Both the position numbers and the translations under genes were made by a program. The notes under the pieces are model-generated. The model was not told the DNA's origin. It made no database searches and worked only from the letters and a program-made list of their open reading frames with translations. Of a DNA stretch of 39,910 bases, positions 1-7,970 are shown piece after piece. Position 1 is the stretch's first letter. Every line of letters begins with the position of its first letter. The stretch comes from Opitutia bacterium (GTDB lineage Bacteria > Verrucomicrobiota > Verrucomicrobiia > Opitutales > Opitutaceae), in the NCBI GenBank assembly GCA_947467625.1, contig CANIJN010000015.1, positions 1 to 39,910 of the forward strand, in the 5' to 3' direction.

Positions 1-2556
1 CTCCTCGCGGCTGAGCTGGAGCAACATCGTGAGTGCCTCGCGGAAACGCGGCGCCTCTTCGAGGGCGAGCAGCGTCTGCGCGCGCGCTTCGGCTGTCTCG
101 CCATTCTTCCGCAACAACTGCGCAAGTTGGAAATGCCCGCCGGCGGGATCGGCCCCGCCGAGTTGCAGCAACGTGCGCCACGCGGCGATCGCTCCCGGGG
201 TATCGCCAGACTCCGCACTCACTTGTGCGAGCGAGCGCCACGGCGGAGCCACGAGCGGATTGACCGCGAGGTAGCGCTCGGCGTTACGCTTTGCGGCCGG
301 CCAATCTTTGTCCTCGATCGCCAGCTCCGAGAGGCGTTGATAGCCATCCGTGGCTTCATCATCAATGGCTGTCCATGCGGTCAACACGTCTCGTTCAGCA
401 TTTTTGTCACCCGTTTCTTTCAGGAGTGCGGCCAAAAGGAGGTAAACGCTGTCCGCCCCCTTCGCCGTGGGAAACAAACTTACCAGACGCTCAAGCAAGG
501 CGCGGGCTTCGGCCCAATTTTTCTTACCCGACAGCTCGCGCACCCGCTTCATCAACAGCCAATAGTTATCGGGATGGGTGGACTCCCACGCAGCGACCTC
601 GATCGCGTTCGCCGTCGCCAGCATCAGCTCCGCCGGTGGCTTTTCAAAATTCAACTTCGGCGCCAGCTGCTCAGCGCTCTCGCGAGCATAAACCGCAAAT
701 TCTTTTTCCAACGTGTCCAACGGCGCCACGTTCTTGGCGAGCGCCGCATTAATTTCGATGCCACCGCGGAGGTCGCGCAGCAAGCCCCGCAGTGTGTCGA
801 TGCCATGGCGCACAATAATGAACTCAACCACGAGCGACGACTGAAGGTAGGCGAACTGGAGGTGCCGCGGCGACTTCGGAGCGAGAAAGGAGGCGCTCAA
901 ACCAGCGATCTGCGCCATATCGCCGTCCAAAATCATCTTTCGGTACTCCACATTGATCCGCATCCCCCAGGCTCGGCTCGCTTGCCGTTCCTCATAGACC
1001 GAGATGCCTTCGCTCAGCCAGCGCGGCATTTTGTTCTTCGTCATTTGCAGCGTCACCACGTGACAAAATTCATGCCATAACACCGCCTCCCAATTCGTCG
1101 ACCGACCACCGAGGGCTGCCGGGCTGTTGGCGGTAACCACCCGGCCAAAGCACACGCCCAAGAATCCCGCAACATCCGGCATGCCGAACGTCCGCACCGC
1201 GAAATCCTTGGGGTCTGCGAAAATCTCTACATAGGTCGGATTCGCGAGCTCAACTTCATATTTTGTCGTGAGCGCCTGCTTCGCCTTAGTCAGCAAATCA
1301 AGGACCCGCGGACCGTAAATCGCTGCCTCATCCTTCGTCATGCGAATCACAAAATCGTTCGAAGCCAGCGTCGCATACTTGGCCATCGTGTCCCGTAAGG
1401 TCACGAGATTAAACGCCTCGACATCATAGTCATCCCGTTCGTGCACCGCGCGCGCCAGCGCCCAGCCTTCGGTCTCCTCACCGAGACGAAGCAAATCATT
1501 CGCGAGCTGCGCCGTCGCGGGAAGATAGCTGGGGTCAGCCTCCCGCGCCCGACGCTGGTAAGTGGCCCCTTCCGCGAAGCGATACTTGGCGGAGAGCTTC
1601 TTCCCAATGAGATAATCGACGCGGGGATTCTTCGGCCAAAAGCGCAGCGCCGTCGCCCGGGCCGTCGCCTCATCTGAGATGTCGTTGCGCAGATGCGCCA
1701 CCACTGCCCGATAGGCCCACGCGTCCGACTGGACAGGATTAGTCGCGACGACTTCCGCGATAAACTTCTCCGCACCGTCGTAGTCTTCGGCATCAATACG
1801 CCGGTCGGCCAACTCGAGCAGACTCGGGATGTGCTTGGGATTGATCTTCAACGCCGCATTCAACGCCGCGGCCGAAACCTCGCGATCGCCGCCCTCGTAA
1901 GCGCGAGCCCGGCCGGAGTGGAGATCGGGGTCGTCGGGCAAAACTTTCAGACCGGCTTCAAACGCTTTCGCCGCGAGAGGAAAATCGTGTTTCTCCAACG
2001 CCAGCTCGCCCCGCGCGAGATAAACATCCCGCAACTTCGGGTCGGCCTTCTCCGCGACCGCGAAGACACGTTCCAGCACATCCTTCGGGTCAGCGCCCAA
2101 CAGCAAAGCCGCACGGCCAAACACCACTAAGTCCGCCGGTTGCCGATAGGTCCATGACCGGCCGGCGACCAACCGAGTGATCTCCTCGGCGCTCTTGGCG
2201 GCCTCGGCGGGCCGGCCGTTCGCAAAGGCCACTTCGCGCGAAAGCCAACGCAGGCGAATGCTGGAGGGATCGCTGCCGAGCGCGACCTTCATCGTGGTGT
2301 CCGCCTCGGCGTATCGTCCGGTCGCGAGCAACGCTTCGATCCGCAGAATTTGCCAGTCGACATTACCCGGCGAGGAACGCAACCCACCCTCGGTTTCCGC
2401 CAGAGCGAGGGAATAATTGCCCGCCAAAAATTCTCGCCGGACGTCCGCCGGCTCGGCGGCATTCGCGCCGAGCGACGCAGCGAACGACATGATGACAGCC
2501 CTGCCCCACCACCGGAGTCGGGCGTAGGCACCGCGTGAAGGCGAAATGTCGCTCAT
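1..2556 (-). CDS. Exported TPR protein with gluzincin (peptidase MA-like) domain, 3' end outside window
   Basis: The minus-strand frame is open from ATG 2556 to base 1, giving 852 residues with no stop, so the C-terminus lies outside the window. The N-terminus has Arg-rich residues, then a hydrophobic stretch around residues 20-34 ending ANA-AEP, a likely Sec signal peptide. Residues about 35-380 read as degenerate TPR helices (for example ADTTMKVALGSDPSSIRLR). HEFCH at residues 495-499 is an HExxH zinc motif, followed by WLSEGISVYEE with Glu516 as the probable third ligand, as in peptidase MA-like gluzincins. TPR-like helices resume after about residue 620. Family knowledge predicts a periplasmic or outer-membrane metallopeptidase fold; the substrate is unknown. 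It could be non-proteolytic. No clear Shine-Dalgarno sequence precedes the start. Confidence 0.8.
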   Translation of the reverse strand, partial: MSDISPSRGAYARLRWWGRAVIMSFAASLGANAAEPADVRREFLAGNYSLALAETEGGLRSSPGNVDWQILRIEALLATGRYAEADTTMKVALGSDPSSIRLRWLSREVAFANGRPAEAAKSAEEITRLVAGRSWTYRQPADLVVFGRAALLLGADPKDVLERVFAVAEKADPKLRDVYLARGELALEKHDFPLAAKAFEAGLKVLPDDPDLHSGRARAYEGGDREVSAAALNAALKINPKHIPSLLELADRRIDAEDYDGAEKFIAEVVATNPVQSDAWAYRAVVAHLRNDISDEATARATALRFWPKNPRVDYLIGKKLSAKYRFAEGATYQRRAREADPSYLPATAQLANDLLRLGEETEGWALARAVHERDDYDVEAFNLVTLRDTMAKYATLASNDFVIRMTKDEAAIYGPRVLDLLTKAKQALTTKYEVELANPTYVEIFADPKDFAVRTFGMPDVAGFLGVCFGRVVTANSPAALGGRSTNWEAVLWHEFCHVVTLQMTKNKMPRWLSEGISVYEERQASRAWGMRINVEYRKMILDGDMAQIAGLSASFLAPKSPRHLQFAYLQSSLVVEFIIVRHGIDTLRGLLRDLRGGIEINAALAKNVAPLDTLEKEFAVYARESAEQLAPKLNFEKPPAELMLATANAIEVAAWESTHPDNYWLLMKRVRELSGKKNWAEARALLERLVSLFPTAKGADSVYLLLAALLKETGDKNAERDVLTAWTAIDDEATDGYQRLSELAIEDKDWPAAKRNAERYLAVNPLVAPPWRSLAQVSAESGDTPGAIAAWRTLLQLGGADPAGGHFQLAQLLRKNGETAEARAQTLLALEEAPRFREALTMLLQLSREE

Positions 2557-2945
2557 GCGGTTAGCGTGGGGGGTAAGTAAATCTTGGCAAGGCACTGACA
2601 CGTTTCTTTGAAGACGCACCGAACCGGAAAGAGTCGTAGGAATCCAGCGATATTTTCCTGCGTCCGACAAAAGGCCTAAATCGGGGGACAGGACGGCCGC
2701 TTACATCAACGTCCAACCCCGCGGTTCAAAGGAGCGAGCCCGCGCCCCGCCGTCGCCGAGACCAACCCACCGGGCGCCTCGCCCCGCGCCCTGACCGTAA
2801 CCACACCCAGCCGATTCGGGCGTTCCTTTTCGAAGTACCCGAGGAAAATCTCGCCGATCGAAAGGGGCCCGAAAACTACGGCGCGTTCGCACCAAGAGGG
2901 TGTCTGCCTAAATGATCGTGGTTCCTCGCCGCCGCGCTGCCGCAT
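2557..2945. other. 389-bp gap, no convincing gene
   Basis: This gap lies between the start of the TPR/gluzincin gene and the stop of the second metal permease, both on the minus strand. A 79-codon minus ORF (2706-2945) and an overlapping 64-codon ORF exist, but they are rich in Arg and Gly, have no recognisable domain, and one frame is no better than the other. The promoter of the gluzincin gene should lie near 2560-2640; I cannot point to convincing -35 and -10 boxes. GC-rich repetitive stretches occur around 2740-2800. I see no intrinsic terminator for the metal operon. Confidence 0.4.
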
Positions 2946-3827
2946 TTAGGCGGCACCCCTTCCCTCGGCCGGCGTTCCCGCTGACACGAGCCGCCCCTGC
3001 CGTCGCGCCGCCCACAAACCGTGCTTCGGTGCGAAAACCAAGGCGGTCAAAAAGACTGCCGCCTGCAAGAGCACAATACACGCCCCCGTTGACGCATTGA
3101 TGAAGAAGCTCAGATAAACGCCAAAAAAGCTGGAGCCCATCGCACTCGCGGCGGCGATGAGGAGCATCGAGCTAAATCGATCCGTCAGCAGATAGGCGAT
3201 ACACCCGGGCGTCACCAGCATCGCAATCACCAAAATGATCCCCACCGCCTTGAGCGAGACCACGATGGTCACGGCCAGCAACGACAGGAGTAAATAGTGC
3301 AGAAACGCCGTGCTCAACCCGAGGGTCCGCGCGTGCCCGGAATCAAAACAATAGAGCAGCAGGTCGCGCCGCAGCACGAGGATCACCCCGAGCGTAAGCC
3401 CGGCTACGATCAAGGTGTCGCGCAGATCACCGGGAGCCAGCCCGAGGATATTTCCAAACAAAATGTGGTCCAGATGGAGGTCACTCTTCACCTTCGTAAA
3501 AATCACGAGGCCAAACGCAAATAAACCAGTGAACACCACCCCCATCACCGTATCCTCCTTCACGCGGCTGTTGGCTTTGATGTAGCCGGTGGCCACCGCG
3601 CAAAAGAGCCCCGAGGCAAACGCGCCCACCGCCAGCGGCAGACCGATCGCGTAGGCGATCACGATCCCAGGCAGCACCGCGTGCGAGATGGCATCGCCCA
3701 TCAACGACCAGCCTTTGAGCACCAGATAACACGAGAGCACCGAACACACTGCGCCGACCGCAATGCCGACGATCATCGCATCGACCATGAACCGGAATTG
3801 AAACGGCGCGAGCAGCGTAGTGATCAT
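2946..3827 (-). CDS. Metal ABC transporter permease, second subunit (SitD/YfeD-like)
   Basis: A 293-residue ABC-3 family integral membrane protein. About eight hydrophobic segments are visible, with the family motif GWSLMGDAISHAVLPG near residues 35-50 and a second conserved block AMLVTPGCIAYLLTDRF. It should form the membrane channel of a Mn/Fe/Zn importer together with the paralogous permease just upstream. The start is ATG 3827 (MITTLLAPFQF), whose ATGA overlaps the stop of that permease by 4 bp, indicating translational coupling; the longer upstream frame is a shadow of the neighbour. The two permeases are clearly related to each other, as in SitC/SitD and YfeC/YfeD. The metal is inferred from the operon, not from this protein. 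Confidence 0.93.
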   Translation of the reverse strand: MITTLLAPFQFRFMVDAMIVGIAVGAVCSVLSCYLVLKGWSLMGDAISHAVLPGIVIAYAIGLPLAVGAFASGLFCAVATGYIKANSRVKEDTVMGVVFTGLFAFGLVIFTKVKSDLHLDHILFGNILGLAPGDLRDTLIVAGLTLGVILVLRRDLLLYCFDSGHARTLGLSTAFLHYLLLSLLAVTIVVSLKAVGIILVIAMLVTPGCIAYLLTDRFSSMLLIAAASAMGSSFFGVYLSFFINASTGACIVLLQAAVFLTALVFAPKHGLWAARRQGRLVSAGTPAEGRGAA

Positions 3828-4702
3828 GTCGCGACCTCCGTCGCTCCGACACCCGATGCCGCCGCCCGCCGCCGCGCGCGTTGCCCGATCAGCCCGTGTT
3901 TCGGCGCGAACACCAGTGCCGCGACGAACAACGCACTCTGCAAGGTCACGATGCACCCTCCCGTCGAGCCGTCGAAAAAGTAGCTCGCATACGCACCCAC
4001 GATCGAGGTTCCCACCCCCATCGACGTCGCGATTCCGATCATCTTTCCAAAACGGTCCGTCAACAGATACGCCGTTGCACCCGGCGTGACGAGCATCGCC
4101 ACCACCAGACACGCACCCACCGTCTGCAACGCCGCGACCGCCGTAGCCGAGAGCAGCGTCAAGAGCGTGAAATGCAGAACCGTCGTATTGAGTCCCAATG
4201 CGCGCGCTTGATTCGGATCAAAACAAAACAGCAGGAGGTCTCGCCACTTGAAACCTAGCACCACGAGCGTGCCCCCCGAGATGATCAGCACCTGTACAAT
4301 ATCCGCATTCGAGATTCCCAGAATGTTGCCAAACACGATCGAGCGCAGGTCCACCTGACTCGGGTAGAGCGAGATCAACAGCAGCCCGAGCGCGAAAAAC
4401 GCCGTGAACACCACCCCGATCACCGCGTCCTCCCGCAGCCGAGTGTTCGCTTTCACGAACCCCATACCCACCGCGGCCAACAGCCCCGTCACAAACGCAC
4501 CCGCCGCGAACGGCCAGCCCGCATAAAAGGCCACCGCGACCCCCGGAACCACCGAGTGGGACAGCGCATCGCCCATCAGCGACCAGCCTTTCAGTGTGAT
4601 GAAACACGACAAAAACGCGCACACGCCTCCGATCACGCCACTCACGAAGATCGCCTTCAGCATGTAGTCGTACTGCAGCGGCGTGAGCAGCGTCTCGATC
4701 AT
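3824..4702 (-). CDS. Metal ABC transporter permease, first subunit (SitC/YfeC-like)
   Basis: A 292-residue ABC-3 family permease with about eight membrane segments. It carries GWSLMGDALSHSVVPG, matching the equivalent motif of the downstream paralogue, and AMLVTPGATAYLLTDRFGK. The start is ATG 4702 (MIETLLTPLQ), supported by a strong Shine-Dalgarno AAGGAGAT at 4708-4715, about 7 nt before the ATG. Upstream in-frame codons are shadow sequence. The stop overlaps the next permease start by 4 bp. A 130-bp spacer with hairpins and hexamer repeats separates it from the ATPase gene, unlike the otherwise tight operon. Its role is one half of the membrane channel for Mn2+/Fe2+ uptake. Confidence 0.93.
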   Translation of the reverse strand: MIETLLTPLQYDYMLKAIFVSGVIGGVCAFLSCFITLKGWSLMGDALSHSVVPGVAVAFYAGWPFAAGAFVTGLLAAVGMGFVKANTRLREDAVIGVVFTAFFALGLLLISLYPSQVDLRSIVFGNILGISNADIVQVLIISGGTLVVLGFKWRDLLLFCFDPNQARALGLNTTVLHFTLLTLLSATAVAALQTVGACLVVAMLVTPGATAYLLTDRFGKMIGIATSMGVGTSIVGAYASYFFDGSTGGCIVTLQSALFVAALVFAPKHGLIGQRARRRAAASGVGATEVAT

Positions 4703-4740
4703 ACTGCATCTCCTTGGGGCAGGGACCGACCTCCTTGTAG

Positions 4741-4786
4741 CCCTGCTCGTGCGACGAGGGACCGACACACCGGGCGTCCAACGCCC
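4741..4786. repeat. Two tandem hairpins in the ATPase-permease spacer (BIME-like)
   Basis: CTCGT/ACGAG arms (4746-4750 and 4754-4758, 3-nt loop) are followed by a perfect GGGCGT/ACGCCC hairpin (4772-4777 and 4781-4786, loop CCA). The first hairpin is bracketed by two copies of AGGGACCGAC. In the transcript these structures would lie between the ATPase and first permease coding regions, where they could affect mRNA stability or relative expression. That function is inference. Confidence 0.6.
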
Positions 4787-4794
4787 ACGCTTAC

Positions 4795-4824
4795 GTTCAC
4801 TTTCACTTTCACTTTCATTTTCAC
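4795..4824. repeat. Hexanucleotide tandem repeat, about five units
   Basis: Five consecutive hexamers read GTTCAC, TTTCAC, TTTCAC, TTTCAT, TTTCAC on the plus strand, starting 9 bp below the ATPase stop codon region. The tract is much less GC-rich than its surroundings. Copy number could vary by slippage, changing the length of the intercistronic spacer; no variation can be seen from one sequence. Confidence 0.75.
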
Positions 4825-4832
4825 TTTGGTCA

Positions 4833-5744
4833 TCAGTCGTCCCCCTCGCTCTCAGTGCGCTTCTTCAAAATTTCAGTGTGTTCGGCCCGTTTGCTGTATT
4901 CGACGTGCCCGCCTTTCCCGAAGACCAACGGGCGCTCGTCGTCCGTCAACAGCGTCACCGCCCGCCCGTCGTGGTTCTGCACTGTCGATTCATCGAACCG
5001 GAAGTGCCGCAACACCCCGCCGAAGGTCCGCTGCAAATTCTCCTCCGTAAACACTTCCGCGATCGGCCCCGCCGCGAGCACTGTGCGGTTAATCAGCACC
5101 ACGTGGTCGCAGAACTCCGGGACCGATCCGAGGTTGTGTGTCGAGACAAGGATGATGTGACCCGTTGCCCGCAATTCCCGGAGCAGCGCGATGATCGCCG
5201 TCTCGGTGTTCACGTCGACGCCGGTAAACGGTTCGTCCAACAAAATCACGCGCCCGCACTGGGCCAGCGCCCGCGCCAGAAAAACCCGTTTCCGCTGCCC
5301 GCCCGACAATTCGCCGATCTGCCGCTCGCGAAATTCCAGCATGCCGACCCGCGCGAGACTCTCCTCCGCGATACGCCGATCCTCCGCGCGCGGTGTCCGC
5401 ATAAAATTCATGTAACCGTAACGCCCCATCAAGACCACGTCCCACACGCTGACCGGAAAACTCCAGTCGACCTCCTCGGACTGCGGCACGTAGGCCACGA
5501 GGTTCGCCTTCAACGCGGCCTTCACCGGCCGGCCCGCGATCGTCACCGTGCCCGCCGCCGGCTTGAGCAACCCCATGATCGCCTTGAACAGCGTCGACTT
5601 CCCACTGCCGTTGACACCCACCAACGCACAGATCGTGCCGCCTTCGAGCGCAAACGACGCAGCGCGCAGCGCCACGTTCCCATTGGGATAACTCACCGTG
5701 ACGTCAGTCACGCGCACACTCATTTCAGTGGAGACAGGGTTCAT
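4833..5744 (-). CDS. Metal ABC transporter ATP-binding protein (Mn/Fe type)
   Basis: A 303-residue ABC ATPase that should power Mn2+ or Fe2+ import from the cytoplasmic face. Walker A is GVNGSGKST at residues 43-51, the Q-loop VPQSEEVDW around 86-94, the ABC signature LSGGQ at 146-150, Walker B VILLDEP with Asp170-Glu171, and the switch His203 in STHN. The block [19 protein letters not shown] is characteristic of the Mn/Fe/Zn ABC family. The C-terminal 70 residues after the core extend past the usual domain and end in an acidic/basic tail. Start codon is uncertain between ATG 5744 and ATG 5723 (MSVRVTDV); neither has a well-spaced Shine-Dalgarno. It sits 91 bp after the binding-protein gene. 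Confidence 0.94.
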   Translation of the reverse strand: MNPVSTEMSVRVTDVTVSYPNGNVALRAASFALEGGTICALVGVNGSGKSTLFKAIMGLLKPAAGTVTIAGRPVKAALKANLVAYVPQSEEVDWSFPVSVWDVVLMGRYGYMNFMRTPRAEDRRIAEESLARVGMLEFRERQIGELSGGQRKRVFLARALAQCGRVILLDEPFTGVDVNTETAIIALLRELRATGHIILVSTHNLGSVPEFCDHVVLINRTVLAAGPIAEVFTEENLQRTFGGVLRHFRFDESTVQNHDGRAVTLLTDDERPLVFGKGGHVEYSKRAEHTEILKKRTESEGDD

Positions 5745-5761
5745 ACGCTCCGAAGGTAGGA

Positions 5762-5775
5762 GCCCGCTTGCGGGC
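5762..5775. repeat. Short REP-like hairpin centred on CTTGC
   Basis: GCCCGC (5762-5767) and GCGGGC (5770-5775) form a perfect inverted repeat around TT, in the 91-bp gap between the binding-protein and ATPase genes. The core CGCTTGCG resembles other CTTGC-centred hairpins in this window (6733-6749, 7031-7045). Confidence 0.5.
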
Positions 5776-5835
5776 GATTTCCCCGGCGCGCGACCGCCGG
5801 TGTGCTCATACTCCAGGGCAGGGACACGATGAAAT

Positions 5836-6780
5836 TCATGGTCCGAGAAACCCTCTCACGATCGTGCGTGCATTGTAGTCCATCAATTTCAAATACGTCG
5901 GGGCCGGGCCCTGCGCATCCGTCAACGAATCGACGTAGAGCACGCCGCCGTAACGCGCCCCCGTCTCCCGGGCCACCTGCTGCGCCGGTTTGTCGCTCAC
6001 GGTACTCTCACTGAACACGACAGGGATTTTGTGCTGCCGCACGCCGTCGATGACTTTGCGCACCTGCTGCGGCGTACCCTGCTGATCAGCGTTCACCGAC
6101 CACAGGAACAATTCCTTCATCCCGAAATTTCGCGCGAGGTAGGGAAACGCGCCTTCGCTCGACACCAACCACCGCCGATCGACCGGAATCTTTTCCAGCT
6201 CCACCCGGACCGTCCGTTCGATCTCCGAAAACTTCGCCGTGTAGGCCGCCGCGTTCGCGTTATAGGTCGCCGCATTCGCCGGATCGAGCTTCACCAGCGC
6301 CTTGCGGATATTCTCCACGTAAATGACCGCGTTGCTCGGCGACATCCACGCGTGCGGATTGGGCTTACCGACAGCGGTCCCTTCCGCAATCCCCAGCGGG
6401 GAAATCCCCTCCGTCAGCACCGCACTCGGCACGCTCTTAAGATTACCGAAAAAGCGCGCAAACCACCGCTCGAGATTCAGTCCGTTCCACAACACAAGGT
6501 CAGCTTTCTGCGCCTTCACGATGTCCTGCGGTGTCGGCTCGTAACCGTGGATTTCCGCGCCCGGCTTCGTGATCGATTCGACGATCGCGGCATCACCCGC
6601 AACATTTTGCGCCATGTCTTGGATAATCGTAAACGTCGTCACGATACGTTTCTTCGCCGCCGCCCCATAACACGGAACCAGCGCCACCCACAGAGCCAGC
6701 GCAACCCAGCGGAATGTGCTCGCCGCAGTCCGGGCGTCTTGCCGACGCCGCACGCTGTCTGGAGAGAAGGGCGCATTCAT
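5836..6780 (-). CDS. Metal-binding periplasmic protein of ABC importer (TroA/SitA family)
   Basis: A 314-residue cluster A-I solute-binding protein. The N-terminus has an Arg-rich segment (residues 11-17), a hydrophobic core (about 24-36) and a probable cleavage near GAAA (39-42); Cys37 follows Pro so a lipobox is unlikely. The four expected metal ligands are visible: His78 (EIHGYEP), His143 (NPHAWMSP), Glu209 (SSEGAFPYL) and Asp284 (YVDSL). The His-His-Glu-Asp set, with [13 protein letters not shown] after the Glu, matches Mn/Fe-type proteins (MntC, PsaA, SitA), not ZnuA, and no His-rich loop is present. The first 25 codons include a REP-like hairpin (6733-6749), so the leader may have been extended by a repeat. 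First confident gene of the importer operon. Confidence 0.93.
   Translation of the reverse strand: MNAPFSPDSVRRRQDARTAASTFRWVALALWVALVPCYGAAAKKRIVTTFTIIQDMAQNVAGDAAIVESITKPGAEIHGYEPTPQDIVKAQKADLVLWNGLNLERWFARFFGNLKSVPSAVLTEGISPLGIAEGTAVGKPNPHAWMSPSNAVIYVENIRKALVKLDPANAATYNANAAAYTAKFSEIERTVRVELEKIPVDRRWLVSSEGAFPYLARNFGMKELFLWSVNADQQGTPQQVRKVIDGVRQHKIPVVFSESTVSDKPAQQVARETGARYGGVLYVDSLTDAQGPAPTYLKLMDYNARTIVRGFLGP
6733..6749. repeat. REP-like hairpin inside signal-peptide codons
   Basis: GGCGTC (6733-6738) and GACGCC (6744-6749) flank the loop TTGCC. The hairpin lies inside codons for about residues 11-17 of the metal-binding protein, producing its Arg-rich leader. Confidence 0.5.
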
Positions 6781-6789
6781 GGCAACTGA

Positions 6790-7191
6790 TCAAAAACGTC
6801 GGGAGATCCCGGCAAAACACCGCACCTGCCCTCCATGGACCGTGACCGGATTTTCGGTCACAGCCGGTCCGTCGGTGGACACCACCCGCAGGAGTGTGCC
6901 GGGCGTGGGTCGAAAAAACGTCTCGGCGCGCTTGTCGGCCTGCTGCGCCGCGGTGGGGTCGGCAGCCTGGAGCGTTGCCCCGATCAGAACGAGGGCGGCT
7001 AAGCCGTAACGTCTCAGTGAAGTGTCCCGCCGTCGCTTGCCGACGTGCCGTTGCGCAACGGAAAAAACCGACGTAACGGCAAGCGCCAGCCCACCAGCGA
7101 GCGTTCTCCGTGGCCTCATCCGTGAAAGCCCGCCCGCCTGGATAGATACGGCTAAGTGCAGCCGGCCAAAAAAATAAGGTGATTCCGTCAC
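6790..7191 (-). CDS. Uncertain small exported protein at head of metal operon
   Basis: A 133-codon ORF from GTG 7191, ending 9 nt before the binding-protein ATG. I do not recognise it. The frame contains two hydrophobic stretches: residues about 30-45, and LAALVLIGATLQAAD near residues 65-79, which looks like a signal peptide core. About 55 residues follow, including FFRPTPGTLLRVV. A REP-like hairpin (7031-7045) interrupts the frame between the two, so the true protein may start later or be a remnant. A Shine-Dalgarno-like AAGGAG (7209-7214) lies too far from the GTG to fit well. Position between the MntR operator and the importer suggests metal-regulated expression if it is real. Confidence 0.35.
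   Translation of the reverse strand: MTESPYFFGRLHLAVSIQAGGLSRMRPRRTLAGGLALAVTSVFSVAQRHVGKRRRDTSLRRYGLAALVLIGATLQAADPTAAQQADKRAETFFRPTPGTLLRVVSTDGPAVTENPVTVHGGQVRCFAGISRRF
7031..7045. repeat. REP-like hairpin CGTCG/CGACG
   Basis: CGTCG (7031-7035) and CGACG (7041-7045) flank the loop CTTGC, inside the doubtful 133-codon ORF. It shares the GTC-n-TTGCC-GAC core with 6733-6749. Confidence 0.5.
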
Positions 7192-7216
7192 AGTGCGAAA
7201 GATGATTACTCCTTAC

Positions 7217-7241
7217 TTTGATTAGTCAAAATAAACGTTTA
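7217..7241. promoter_or_regulatory. Probable MntR operator: two adjacent palindromes
   Basis: TTTGA-TTAG-TCAAA (7217-7230) is a perfect 5-4-5 inverted repeat. It is followed by the 10-bp palindrome TAAACGTTTA (7232-7241). Their centres are about 13 bp apart. The pair sits in the AT-rich 85-bp divergent gap between the metal-importer operon (-) and the MntR-like gene (+). DtxR/MntR proteins bind short AT-rich palindromes as pairs of dimers, so joint control of both transcripts is a reasonable inference. The exact sequence does not match a published consensus that I can name. Confidence 0.65.
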
Positions 7242-7276
7242 GTTGCTTCAAAGGTTTTTTTCACTACCACCCTAAT

Positions 7277-7939
7277 ATGGCAACGAGCACCGTTGAAAAT
7301 TACTTGAAACACATGCTGCTGCTCTCCGAGGGGGGCGAGGAGCTCGTGTCGATGGGTGCGCTCGCCGAGGCCCTCGCCGTCGTGCCGGGCACGGTCACCA
7401 CCATGGTCAAAGCCCTCGCCGATTCCGGCCACGTGGAGCACCGCCCCCGCCAGGGCGTGCGCCTCACCCCCGCGGGCCGCCGCGTCGCGTTAAACGTCCT
7501 CCGCAAGCACCGCCTCGTCGAGTGCTTCCTCGTGAACGTCCTCAAAATGGACTGGGCCGCCGTCGACACCGAGGCCGAGCAGCTCGAACACGCCATCTCC
7601 GACGAGGTGCTCGACCGCCTCGACGCGCTCCTCGGCCACCCCGAGACCGACCCACACGGTGATCCGATTCCGAGCCGGCAGGGCAAACTCGACTCTCAGG
7701 TCTACGCCACCCTCGCCACGTGCGTCGTTGAAAAACCGTTACGCATCATCCGCATCACGGACCAGTCCGCCGAGTTCCTCCTGTTCGTCGAACAAAACGG
7801 CTTGCTCCCCGGAGAATCTGTCCGCGTGACCGAGCGCAATCTCGCCTCCGGCCTCGTCACCGCAAAAAAAACCGCTGGCCGACCCCTCGCGCTCAGCCTC
7901 GCCGCCGCCGGAAAAATCCTCATTCAGCCCGCGCGGTAG
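7277..7939 (+). CDS. DtxR/MntR-family metal-dependent repressor
   Basis: A 220-residue regulator: winged HTH at residues about 1-65, dimerisation and metal-binding helices to about 140, and a C-terminal FeoA/SH3-like domain (about 150-217). Metal ligands expected in the family are visible at His78, Glu82, Glu101, Glu104 and His105. The Glu at 101 replaces the Cys of DtxR, as in Mn-selective MntR. The N-terminal ligands of Bacillus MntR (Asp8, Glu11) correspond to Asn8 and Lys11 here, so the first site is altered. It is divergent from the importer with a palindromic operator between, so Mn2+-dependent repression of uptake is inferred. No clear Shine-Dalgarno precedes ATG 7277. Confidence 0.92.
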   Translation: MATSTVENYLKHMLLLSEGGEELVSMGALAEALAVVPGTVTTMVKALADSGHVEHRPRQGVRLTPAGRRVALNVLRKHRLVECFLVNVLKMDWAAVDTEAEQLEHAISDEVLDRLDALLGHPETDPHGDPIPSRQGKLDSQVYATLATCVVEKPLRIIRITDQSAEFLLFVEQNGLLPGESVRVTERNLASGLVTAKKTAGRPLALSLAAAGKILIQPAR

Positions 7940-7970
7940 AGCGGCGGCAGGCCGGCGCGGCTTCGCTGGA

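Noticed and set aside
127-1080. Long plus-strand ORF antisense to the gluzincin gene
   Set aside because: It is Arg/His/Gln-rich, has no domain, and lies on the opposite strand of a clearly coding frame with TPR and HExxH motifs. GC-rich codon use keeps shadow frames open.
2706-2945. Possible 79-codon minus-strand gene in the large gap
   Set aside because: No domain, strongly Arg/Gly-rich, and an overlapping frame is equally open. Not enough support.
4795-4824. CRISPR-like array from the hexamers
   Set aside because: Units are only 6 bp without spacers, so it is a simple tandem repeat.
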